From: an uncultured Oscillospiraceae bacterium
GTDB taxonomy: Bacteria; Bacillota; Clostridia; Oscillospirales; Oscillospiraceae
Assembly (NCBI GenBank): GCA_944385395.1
Contig: CALWXA010000033.1
Span: forward strand, 1-36,663
DNA length: 36,663 nt
Direction: 5' to 3'
Shown one piece after another: positions 6,287 to 13,211 of this stretch (its first letter is position 1; each line of letters starts with the position of its first letter). The notes beneath the pieces are model-generated. The model saw nothing but the letters and a program-made list of their open reading frames with translations. It did not search any database and was not told where the DNA came from. A program made the translations under genes and the position numbers.

Positions 6287-7954
6287 TTATTCGATGGAGA
6301 TGATATAGTAGTACACGGGCTGACCGCCGGGGAGGACGGAAACCTCAGCCTCCGGGCAATGCTGGGAGAACAGCTGGGAAACTGCATCGGCCTCCTCCTG
6401 GGTAACGCCCTCGCCATAGAAGGCGGTGACGAACTCAGCGTTCTGCTCCGCGGCGGTGGCAGCCAGCTGCTCCAGCAGCTTGTGGATATCCCGGTCGGTG
6501 CCGAAGAGCTTGCCGTTGATGAGGGCCAGATAGTCCCCTTCGTTGATGGCGAAGCCGTCAAAGTCCGAATTCCGGGCGGCATAGGTGATCTGAGCGGTGG
6601 TGACGGTGGAAGCGGCATCGGCCATGGTCTGGGCGATGACCTGGGGATCCGTCTCATCCAGATCGGCGTTCATCATGGCAGTGATGCCCTGGGGCACGGT
6701 GGCGGTGGGCACCACGATGACTTCCTTCTCCGTCAGACCCTGGCACTGCTGGGCGGCCATGATGATGTTCTTGTTGTTGGGCAGCACGAACACGATCTCG
6801 CTGGGGGTGAGGTTCACTTCCTTCAAAATAGCCTCGGTGGAGGGGTTCATGGTCTGACCGCCGCTGACGATGCGGTCTACGCCCAAATCCCGGAAGGCTG
6901 CTTCCAGGCCGTCGCCGGCGCACACCGCCAGGAAGCCGTAGCGCTTCTCCGCCGGGGCGAAGGTGATCTCCTCCTGGGGCTCCTCCTCATGATCCAGATC
7001 GTCGGCGCTGATGGACTGCTTGCCGGCAGCCACATCCTCCGCCTGGATGCGCATGTTTTCCACCTTGCACACTTCCAGGATACCGTATTTCTGGGCCTCG
7101 TTGATGGCGTTGCCGGGGATGTCGGTGTGGACGTGGACCTTGAAGGCGTCGTCATCCTCGCCGATGACCAGGCTGTCACCGATGCTGTCCAGATACTGGC
7201 GCAGGGGAGCCAGATCCACGTGCTCACTGGCCTTGCGGACGATGAACACCGTGTCGAAGGTGAAGGTGATCTCCTCTTCGCTGATGGCGGCGAAATCCGC
7301 CTTTTCCCGGACTTCCTCCACCTGGGGGATCTCCTCGCCCCGAAGGGAGCGGAGCATGCCTTCCAGGATCACCAGGAAGCCCTTGCCGCCGGCATCCACC
7401 ACGCCGGCCTTTTTCAGAACCGGGTTCATATCCGTGGTCTGGGCCAAGGTCTCATAGCCGGCCTTGATGGCCTCGTCCAGCACATACTCGGCACTGTTAT
7501 TTTCTGCCGCAGCGTCGGCAGCCCGGACGGCGGCCAGACGGGACACCGTCAGCACGGTGCCCTCGGCGGGCTTCATCACGGCGCCGTAGGCGGTGGAAAC
7601 ACCTTCCTGCAATGCCGCTGCGAGCTGCAGACCGTCCGCCTCCGTCTGCCCCTTCAGGGACTTGGAGATGCCCCGGAACAGCAGGGAAAGAATGACGCCG
7701 GAGTTGCCCCGGGCGCCCCGCAGCAGGGCGCTGGCGGTGATTTTGGCCGCTTCGCCTACCGTCTGGGGATCGTTCTTCCGCAGCTCCGTGGCGGCGGTCT
7801 GGATGGTGAGGGTCATGTTGGTGCCGGTATCGCCGTCAGGCACCGGGAACACATTGAGGTCATTGATGGGCTGCTTCTGCGCCAGGATACAGGCGGCGCC
7901 GAAGAGGACCATCTCCTTGAAGGCGCTGCCGCTGATTCTGTCTCTCATCTTCAT
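6287..7954 (-). CDS. yloV: DAK2-domain fatty acid kinase-like protein (YloV/FakA)
   Basis: A 555-residue YloV/FakA-type protein. The N-terminal DhaL-like kinase domain shows PVPDGDTGTN (residues 38-46) and ARGNSGVILS, which bind the nucleotide and Mg2+; the central linker is acidic (DDLDHEEEPQEE); the C-terminal half is EDD/DegV-like. FakA phosphorylates fatty acids carried by a FakB (DegV) partner to feed phospholipid synthesis; no fakB is in this window. AGGAGAAAT stands just before the ATG at 7954. The Asp23-family gene ends 12 nt upstream, giving the conserved yloU-yloV pair of Firmicutes. Family assignment is firm; kinase activity is inferred from the family. Confidence 0.93.
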   Translation of the reverse strand: MKMRDRISGSAFKEMVLFGAACILAQKQPINDLNVFPVPDGDTGTNMTLTIQTAATELRKNDPQTVGEAAKITASALLRGARGNSGVILSLLFRGISKSLKGQTEADGLQLAAALQEGVSTAYGAVMKPAEGTVLTVSRLAAVRAADAAAENNSAEYVLDEAIKAGYETLAQTTDMNPVLKKAGVVDAGGKGFLVILEGMLRSLRGEEIPQVEEVREKADFAAISEEEITFTFDTVFIVRKASEHVDLAPLRQYLDSIGDSLVIGEDDDAFKVHVHTDIPGNAINEAQKYGILEVCKVENMRIQAEDVAAGKQSISADDLDHEEEPQEEITFAPAEKRYGFLAVCAGDGLEAAFRDLGVDRIVSGGQTMNPSTEAILKEVNLTPSEIVFVLPNNKNIIMAAQQCQGLTEKEVIVVPTATVPQGITAMMNADLDETDPQVIAQTMADAASTVTTAQITYAARNSDFDGFAINEGDYLALINGKLFGTDRDIHKLLEQLAATAAEQNAEFVTAFYGEGVTQEEADAVSQLFSQHCPEAEVSVLPGGQPVYYYIISIE

Positions 7955-7966
7955 ATTTCTCCTCGC

Positions 7967-8317
7967 TTACACCGTCATGGAGTCCACGCACACGTTGACA
8001 TCCCGCACTTCTACGCCGGTGTTCTTATTGACCACGTACTTGACCTCGCTCATGATGGAGCGGCACACCGTGGTGATGTTCACGCCGTTTTCCACCACAA
8101 TGTGCAGCTGGATGGAAACGGTATTATCGTCATTGTAAGTCACCTTCACGCCCTTGCTCATGGCTTCCGGGCGCAGCAGATGCACCAGCCCATCCGCCAT
8201 GCTGCGGTAGGCCATGCCCTTGACGCCAAAACAGTTGGTGGCTGCGGCGCCGGTAATGGTAGTGAACACAGCGCTGCTGATGGTGATCTCGCCCTGACCG
8301 GTTTGGACCTTAATCAT
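7967..8317 (-). CDS. yloU: Asp23/Gls24 family protein (YloU)
   Basis: A 116-residue Asp23/Gls24-type protein, cytoplasmic and lacking signal or membrane segments. Family landmarks are the N-terminal GEITISSAVFTTITGAAATN, the central VKGMAYRSM region and the amphipathic C-terminal ending EVRDVNVCVDSM. Members often associate with membrane anchors in envelope stress; YloU specifically is encoded next to YloV. The ATG at 8317 is chosen: AAAGGAA lies 9 nt upstream, while the in-frame ATG at 8368 would lie at the transcription start. Expressed from the promoter at 8380-8408 through a leader carrying an 11-bp tandem repeat. Confidence 0.92.
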   Translation of the reverse strand: MIKVQTGQGEITISSAVFTTITGAAATNCFGVKGMAYRSMADGLVHLLRPEAMSKGVKVTYNDDNTVSIQLHIVVENGVNITTVCRSIMSEVKYVVNKNTGVEVRDVNVCVDSMTV

Positions 8318-8337
8318 ATCTCTGTTCCTTTCTTGAA

Positions 8338-8359
8338 ATAGATCGGTAATAGATCGGTA
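8338..8359. repeat. Two tandem 11-bp repeats in the yloU leader
   Basis: ATAGATCGGTA occurs twice back to back (8338-8348, 8349-8359), roughly +14 to +36 of the predicted minus-strand transcript. One turn of the helix per repeat, so side-by-side protein binding is possible. Confidence 0.7.
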
Positions 8360-8379
8360 GATACACAATTTATCACCCT

Positions 8380-8408
8380 ATTATATACGATTATCCGGCC
8401 AATAACAA
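8380..8408 (-). promoter_or_regulatory. Promoter of yloUV
   Basis: Minus strand: -35 TTGTTA (8403-8408), 17-bp spacer, -10 TATAAT (8380-8385). Confidence 0.8.
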
Positions 8409-8422
8409 GTACAAAATAAAAA

Positions 8423-8453
8423 GGGGCGGCGCTTGTTTCCAAAACGCCGCCCG
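8423..8453 (-). terminator. Terminator downstream of element copy 2, duplicated hairpin
   Basis: GGGCGGCG/CGCCGCCC stem, followed on the minus strand by TTTTTATTTT: a leftward intrinsic terminator for the dehydrogenase operon. The same 31-bp sequence recurs exactly at 8613-8643, where it forms hairpin D of the composite element without a leftward T-run. Confidence 0.8.
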
Positions 8454-8481
8454 CAATTCAAAAAAAGCTTTGACCAAGGTG

Positions 8482-8642
8482 TTCGGAGGGAAGGATAGGG
8501 TGAAAGGAAACCGTCAGGGTTTCCTTTCGCGTTGGCTCCACCACGCAGGGGGCGCTTCCCCGAAGCGCCCCCTGCGTGCCACGGCCCGTCGAAAAAAGTT
8601 TTCGATGGGCTGGGGGCGGCGCTTGTTTCCAAAACGCCGCCC
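8482..8642. repeat. Four-hairpin composite element, copy 2
   Basis: Starts with conserved TTCGGAGGGAAGGATAG. Hairpin A at 8500-8512/8518-8530 (13 bp, one G-T, loop GTCAG); B at 8543-8558/8562-8577 (16 bp, GC-rich); C at 8584-8595/8599-8610 (12 bp, contains TCGAAAA/TTTTCGA as in the other copies); D at 8614-8621/8635-8642. Relative to copies 1 and 3, stem A has an A-T pair replaced by G-C and the A-G mismatch repaired to A-T, and stem B is wholly different in sequence but keeps its place. It lies 17 nt past the stop of the minus-strand dehydrogenase gene. The plus-strand frame from GTG at 8500 begins VKGNRQGFLSR but lacks the in-phase stop seen in the other copies. Confidence 0.8.
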
Positions 8643-8659
8643 GAAGGCTTTTTTTAGGC

Positions 8660-9625
8660 TCAATAGCCCAGATTCCGGTTCACCAGCTGCTCCAGGGGTT
8701 CTCCGGCGGCATAGTGGGCCAGGTCACGGCAGAAGAGGTCCACGTCGATGTCGCAGGTGATGGGCAGGGACATGTTGCCGGAGATATGGGGCGTCAGGAG
8801 CAGGTTCCGGGTCTCCCACAGGGGATGCTCCGGCGGCAGGGGCTCCGGCACCATCACGTCCAGCGCCGCACCGGCGATGGCGCCGCTGTTCAGCGCCTCC
8901 ATCAGGGCGTCCTGGTCCACGGCGGTGCCACGACCCACGTTCACCACCAGTGCCTGGGGCGGCAGCAGCGCAATGCGCTGACGGCTCAGGATCCCGGCGG
9001 TGGAGGCGGTGGAGGGCAGGGCCAGCAGCAGGATATCCGTATCCGGCAGCAGCGCATCCAGCTCATCGGTGGTATGGATGCTGTCAAAGCAGGCATCCGC
9101 CGCCTTCTTGCTGCGGCGCACGCCGCGGATGGCGGCAGGGCCGAAGGCCTTGGCCCGGCGGGCAAAGGTGGTGCCGATGTCACCGGTGCCCACTACGGTG
9201 ATGGTACTGCCGCAGATGGAACGGATGGGCATGCTCCGCACCCAGCGCCGCTCCCGAACGATCTGCTGGAATTCCGGCATCCGCCGCAGCAGCATCAGAA
9301 GTACCATGATGATATGCTCGGCGATGGTGATGCCATAGGCGCCGGAGGAATTGCTCAGCAGCACCTGGGGAGAGGGGAAGATGTCCTCACCCATGTAGAT
9401 GTCCACCCCGGCGGCAGGGGTGCAGAACCATTTCAGGTTCCGCAGCTCCTTCAGGTCCTTGGGTTCCGGCATACCGTAGAGGATCTCATAGTCTCCGGCC
9501 AGGTCTGCCGGTACCTTGTCCTCCGTAAAGTAATCCACGGAAAAGCCCAGCTTTTCGGCGGTTTCCGTAACCTGCCGGCGGTGCTTGGGCTCCATGAAAC
9601 AGTCCAGAACAGCGATCTTTCTCAT
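8660..9625 (-). CDS. D-isomer-specific 2-hydroxyacid dehydrogenase family protein
   Basis: A 321-residue NAD(P)-dependent oxidoreductase of the D-2-hydroxyacid dehydrogenase family, which interconverts 2-oxoacids and D-2-hydroxyacids. The Rossmann motif VVGTGDIG lies at 144-151. Catalytic Arg232 is in NVGRGTAVD, Glu261 in PEPLPPEHPLW and His280 in LLTPHISGN, so the triad is intact. Its ATG overlaps the upstream oxidoreductase stop by 4 bp (ATGA), implying coupled translation; GGAGGT precedes it inside that gene. Physiological substrate cannot be assigned; glyoxylate/hydroxypyruvate reductase-like proteins are the closest in motif style. Composite element copy 2 follows the stop. Confidence 0.9.
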   Translation of the reverse strand: MRKIAVLDCFMEPKHRRQVTETAEKLGFSVDYFTEDKVPADLAGDYEILYGMPEPKDLKELRNLKWFCTPAAGVDIYMGEDIFPSPQVLLSNSSGAYGITIAEHIIMVLLMLLRRMPEFQQIVRERRWVRSMPIRSICGSTITVVGTGDIGTTFARRAKAFGPAAIRGVRRSKKAADACFDSIHTTDELDALLPDTDILLLALPSTASTAGILSRQRIALLPPQALVVNVGRGTAVDQDALMEALNSGAIAGAALDVMVPEPLPPEHPLWETRNLLLTPHISGNMSLPITCDIDVDLFCRDLAHYAAGEPLEQLVNRNLGY

Positions 9626-11208
9626 GTGTTACCTCCTATGATCTGCTGGGCGCAGCGTATCCCGTCGGCGGCGGCGGACAGAATCCCGCCGGCATAGCCG
9701 GCTCCTTCGCCGCAGGGATACACCCCCCGGATGTTGGCTTGGTATGTCTCGTCCCGGACCATGCGTACCGGGGAAGAGGAGCGGCTCTCCACTGCCGTCA
9801 GCACCGCATCGCCGCTGGCGTAGCCCGGCAGCTTCCCATCCAGCACCGGCAGGGCTTCCTCCAGGGTCCGGGCCACGAAATCCGGCAGGCACCGGTGCAG
9901 ATCGCACCAGGTGACCCCCGGGCGGTAGCTGGGCTGCACAGTGCCGGGACCGGTGGAAGGACGGCCCAGCAGGAAATCCTCCACCCGCTGGCAGGGGGCG
10001 TGATAGGGCTTGTCTCCCAGCCGGAAGGCCGCTTCCTCCAGCTGACGCTGGAAGGCGATGCCCGCCAGGGGGTGGGAGGTGGGGAAGTCCTCCGGCGTTA
10101 CGTTCACCAGCAGCGCTCCGTTGATGTTTTCCTTATCCCGGGCGAAGGCGCTCATACCGTTGGTGACGGTGCGCTGCTGCTCCGAGGCGGCGGCCACCAC
10201 CTCCCCGCCGGGACAGACGCAGAAGGAAAAGGCGCTGCGTCCATTGCTCAGGTGGCAGGCCAGCTTATAGCTGGCGGCGCCCAAGGACGGGTGGCCTGCC
10301 CAGCGGCGGTACTGCACGGCGTCCATATCCTGCTGCCGGTGCTCGATGCGGACCCCTACGGCAAAAGGCTTGGGCTCCATATGCACCCCGGCGGCGTACA
10401 GCGCTTCCACCGTGTCCCGGGCGCTGTGGCCCAGAGCCAGCACCAGCTGGCGGCAGGGCAGGGAGTACGTCCCCTCCGGGCCCCGGACCGTCAGGGCGGT
10501 CAGGGCATTGTCCCGGTGGGTGATCCCCTCCAGCCGGTGGGAAAACCGGATCTCGCAGCCCAGGTCCAGCAGACGCCGGCGCAGGCCCTGCAGGGCAATG
10601 TGGAGATAATCGGTGCCCACATGGGGCTTGGCGTCAATGAGGATTTGCTCCGGGGCGCCGCAGTCCACCAACTGCTGCAAGATCCAGTGGTGGCGCACAT
10701 CCCGGGTGCCGGTATTCAGCTTGCCGTCGGAAAAGGCACCGGCGCCGCCTTCGCCGAACTGGACGTTGGATTCCGTGTCCAGAAGGCCTGCAGACCAGAA
10801 CCGTTCCACGTCCCGGACCCGCTGCTCCACCGGCTGTCCACGCTCCAGCAAAATGGGCTTCTGGCCTGCCAGGGCCAGGGTCAATGCGGCAAAAAGGCCC
10901 GCCGGGCCGGCGCCTACCACCACCGGCGGCAGGGACGGAGGGGCCATGGGGGCCGGGGGCGTATAGACCTGGGGGCGGTAGGGGCTCACCCGCTTGTCAC
11001 GGCAGCGCCGCAGCACCGCCGGTTCATTGGACACCGATACCGCTACGGTATACACCAGCTGCACCTGCTCCCGGGCGTCCACGCCACGGCGCAGGATCTG
11101 CAAATGGCCTATCTGCTCCGGCGCAAGGCGCAGTACCCGGGCGGCCTTGGTGGTAAGCGCGGATTCCGGCTCATCCGGTGCAAGGCGCAGCTGGGAGATC
11201 TGGAGCAT
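9622..11208 (-). CDS. FAD-dependent oxidoreductase (COG2509-type)
   Basis: A 528-residue uncharacterised FAD-dependent dehydrogenase. An N-terminal domain of about 90 residues precedes the dinucleotide motif VVGAGPAG (about 97-104) and LLERG, which bind FAD. Further landmarks are FGEGGAGAFSDGKL, the NGMSAF and GAL LVNVTPEDF regions, and the C-terminal GVYPCGEGAGYAGGI FAD-contact segment. The ATG at 11208 is favoured over the in-frame GTG 9 nt upstream because GAGGTG lies 6 nt before it. First gene of a two-gene operon with the 2-hydroxyacid dehydrogenase. The physiological reaction of this family is not established to my knowledge. Confidence 0.88.
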   Translation of the reverse strand: MLQISQLRLAPDEPESALTTKAARVLRLAPEQIGHLQILRRGVDAREQVQLVYTVAVSVSNEPAVLRRCRDKRVSPYRPQVYTPPAPMAPPSLPPVVVGAGPAGLFAALTLALAGQKPILLERGQPVEQRVRDVERFWSAGLLDTESNVQFGEGGAGAFSDGKLNTGTRDVRHHWILQQLVDCGAPEQILIDAKPHVGTDYLHIALQGLRRRLLDLGCEIRFSHRLEGITHRDNALTALTVRGPEGTYSLPCRQLVLALGHSARDTVEALYAAGVHMEPKPFAVGVRIEHRQQDMDAVQYRRWAGHPSLGAASYKLACHLSNGRSAFSFCVCPGGEVVAAASEQQRTVTNGMSAFARDKENINGALLVNVTPEDFPTSHPLAGIAFQRQLEEAAFRLGDKPYHAPCQRVEDFLLGRPSTGPGTVQPSYRPGVTWCDLHRCLPDFVARTLEEALPVLDGKLPGYASGDAVLTAVESRSSSPVRMVRDETYQANIRGVYPCGEGAGYAGGILSAAADGIRCAQQIIGGNT

Positions 11209-11449
11209 TACATTCACCTCAATTTACAAATCGTTCAAATCCGAAGGGTCTTTCTTTAAGATTACCTTAAGAAATCCCCGTATCATAAAAAGCAAGGAAC
11301 GGCGCTGGGCCGTTGCCCGTTCATCATATCATATCCGACATGGTCTCACAAGGATGCTGCCAGACAAAATTCAAAAATTGGCTGAGGTTTTTTCACATTT
11401 CCGACACAACCGCGCGGTATGATAAACAAAAAAAGGAGGCTGACTCTTT
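11209..11449. other. Divergent intergenic region, FAD oxidoreductase / htrA
   Basis: 241 bp between divergent genes. Holds a near-palindrome CTTTAAGATTACCTTAAG at 11255-11272 in the leader of the minus-strand operon, and TATGATA at about 11418-11424 as a possible -10 for htrA without a convincing -35. No small ORF with a credible ribosome site seen. Confidence 0.35.
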
Positions 11450-12829
11450 ATGTATAACGACGAAAACAATCTCTATCACGGAAACGGCGATTCCTATCCC
11501 CGGGACGATTACCAGCCCCGGCAGGATCTGGTACACCCCGCTGCGCAGCCCCAGGCGGAGCAGACCGCCGGCAGCAGCGAGACTGGCAGCAGCCAGACCA
11601 GCGGCGGCCACAGCGGCCCGGCACCCAAAAAGAAGCCCAGCCTGGCCATGAAGATTACCGCCATGTGTCTGGCCTGTGCCGTGATCGGCGGCGCCTGCGG
11701 CTTCGGCGGCGCCGTGCTGGCAGATAATCTCACCGGCGGCACCGTCATCAACCAGAGCAAGCGGGAGACCACCACCGTGGAGGTTCAGCAGGTGGACGGC
11801 AAGACCCTGATGACTCCGGCGGAGGTATACGCCTCCACCGTTAACAGCGTGGTATCCATCAACGTCTCCTCCGTCACCACCAATGTGTTCGGCCAGACCA
11901 CACAGGCCTCCTCCGGCAGCGGATTCATCATCACCCAGGATGGCTACATCGCCACCAACTACCATGTGGTGGAAGACGCCACCAGCATTGAGGTGACTCT
12001 TTACAACGGCGATACCTATCAGGCCAAGCTGGTGGGCGGCGACAGCGATTACGATCTGGCAGTGCTGAAGATCGACGCCGAGGGTTTGTCCCCGGTGACT
12101 CTGGGTGACAGCACCAAGATCAACGTAGGCGATACCGTCATGGCCATCGGCAATCCTCTGGGCGAGCTGACCTTCAGCCAGAGCGTGGGCACCGTGTCCT
12201 CCGCCAACCGGGCCATCAATGTGGACGGCACGCCCTTCAACATGATCCAGGTGGATGCCTCCATCAACCCCGGCAACTCCGGCGGCCCCCTGATGAATCT
12301 GTACGGTGAAGTCATCGGCATCGTATCCGCCAAGTACAGCAGCTACGCCGATACCACCGTGGAAGGTCTGGGCTTCGCCATCCCCATCAGCGACGTGCAG
12401 GCGCTGCTGGTGGATATCATGGAGAACGGCCAGATCACCAATAAGCCCTATCTGGCCATCACCGGCGGCACCATGACCCAGCAGATGGCGGCTCAGTTCC
12501 AGATCGATCTGACGGAAGGCGTGTTCGTCTACTCCGTGGAGGAAGGCGGCGCCGGTGACCGGGCCGGACTGCGGCTGGGCGATGTCATCACCCAGATCGA
12601 GGATACCAAGATCACCTCCATGTCTGACCTCACCGCTGTGAAGAAGCAGTACAAGGCCGGTGACACCGTCACCGTCACCTACTACCGTCAGGGCCAGAGC
12701 TACACCACGGAGCTGACCTTCGATGAGCAGCCTGTGGAAGAGCAGCAGGAGCAGGTCATTGAGAACAGCTACTCCTCCGGCGGCCAGTATGGCAATCTCC
12801 CGGATATCTTCGGCGATATCTTCGGATAA
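11450..12829 (+). CDS. htrA: Membrane-anchored HtrA/DegP-like serine protease
   Basis: A 459-residue protease of the trypsin-like/PDZ HtrA family for extracytoplasmic protein quality control. Residues 1-65 are a Gln/Ser/Gly-rich cytoplasmic tail; 68-91 form a single membrane anchor; the protease domain follows with His172 (NYHVVED), Asp202 (DYDLAVLK) and Ser277 (NPGNSGGPL), so the triad is complete. A PDZ domain occupies roughly 330-420 (RAGLRLGDVITQIEDTKI), then a Gln/Glu-rich tail ending in PDIFGDIFG. The start has AAAGGAGG 8-9 nt upstream. It is transcribed alone, divergent from the FAD oxidoreductase; composite element copy 3 follows 7 nt after the stop. Confidence 0.94.
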   Translation: MYNDENNLYHGNGDSYPRDDYQPRQDLVHPAAQPQAEQTAGSSETGSSQTSGGHSGPAPKKKPSLAMKITAMCLACAVIGGACGFGGAVLADNLTGGTVINQSKRETTTVEVQQVDGKTLMTPAEVYASTVNSVVSINVSSVTTNVFGQTTQASSGSGFIITQDGYIATNYHVVEDATSIEVTLYNGDTYQAKLVGGDSDYDLAVLKIDAEGLSPVTLGDSTKINVGDTVMAIGNPLGELTFSQSVGTVSSANRAINVDGTPFNMIQVDASINPGNSGGPLMNLYGEVIGIVSAKYSSYADTTVEGLGFAIPISDVQALLVDIMENGQITNKPYLAITGGTMTQQMAAQFQIDLTEGVFVYSVEEGGAGDRAGLRLGDVITQIEDTKITSMSDLTAVKKQYKAGDTVTVTYYRQGQSYTTELTFDEQPVEEQQEQVIENSYSSGGQYGNLPDIFGDIFG

Positions 12830-12836
12830 AATAAAA

Positions 12837-12997
12837 AGATCCCCGGCCCTGATGGGCCGGGGATCTCAGCGTGCCGAAAATACTTTTCGGCACGCTGACA
12901 GCACTTTCCAAAACTTGTGAAAGGTTTTGGAAAGTGTTCTGATTGAACGTGAAAGACAACCCTGACGGTTTTCTTTCACACTATCTTTCCCTCCGAA
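12837..12997. repeat. Four-hairpin composite element, copy 3 (inverted)
   Basis: Reading with htrA: D at 12837-12849/12854-12866 (13 bp), C at 12867-12880/12884-12897 (14 bp), B at 12902-12914/12924-12936 (13 bp), A at 12949-12961/12967-12979, then conserved CTATCTTTCCCTCCGAA. Hairpin A is identical to copy 1. In B, TT/AA pairs of copy 1 are CC/GG here and a G-C is A-T; in C, CCTGTC/GACAGG becomes CGTGCC/GGCACG, all with pairing kept. The minus-strand frame GTG 12979 to TGA 12866 is again 37 codons (VKENRQGCLSR start). Read leftward, D is followed by T-rich TTTTTATTTTAT. Confidence 0.82.
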
Positions 12998-13037
12998 ATC
13001 TCAAATTTTCCGTTGCAGACGCAAGTCTCTCTGAGTT

Positions 13038-13062
13038 CACGCCCGGGGGCGTGGGCTTTTTT
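13038..13062 (+). terminator. Rightward terminator after htrA and element copy 3
   Basis: CACGCCC/GGGCGTG stem followed by GGCTTTTTTA. The T-run overlaps the stop of the convergent 43-residue gene (13061-13063). Confidence 0.7.
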
Positions 13063-13192
13063 ATTTGCGGTTGGTGATCCAGTTGAGAAAGACGGTGACA
13101 CCGATGATGATGCCCATCACAATGAGGATGCACAGCATCCCCACGCCCATATAATAGAGATTGTCCACAAATGCCATGGGATTGATATTCAT
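13061..13192 (-). CDS. 43-residue OadG-like membrane peptide of the sodium pump
   Basis: A short gene: ATG at 13192, stop TAA at 13061-13063, with GGAGG 9 nt upstream of the start. The peptide opens MNINPMAFVDNLYYMG and has one hydrophobic helix (about residues 15-38) ending NWITNRK. This matches the N-terminal helix of the gamma (OadG) subunit of Na+-translocating decarboxylases (MG-x-GM ... LN pattern), but the soluble C-terminal part of normal OadG is absent. It lies 19 nt downstream of oadB on the same strand, so it is most likely a minimal gamma/accessory subunit that stabilises OadB in the membrane. Function is inferred from context and the short match. Confidence 0.75.
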   Translation of the reverse strand: MNINPMAFVDNLYYMGVGMLCILIVMGIIIGVTVFLNWITNRK

Positions 13193-13211
13193 ACGTTCCT
13201 ACCTCCTACCA

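Noticed and set aside
6359..8341. 660-codon open frame on the plus strand over yloV/yloU
   Set aside because: Antisense shadow: His/Gly/Asp-rich, no family motif, no ribosome site; the minus strand encodes clear YloV and YloU.
8470..8760. Plus-strand frame beginning inside element copy 2 and running into the dehydrogenase gene
   Set aside because: Only the element part (VKGNRQGFLSR region) has counterparts; the rest is antisense to the dehydrogenase. Reported as part of the repeat instead.
1..12997. CRISPR array for the repeated units
   Set aside because: Only three copies, kilobases apart, no spacers and no cas genes.
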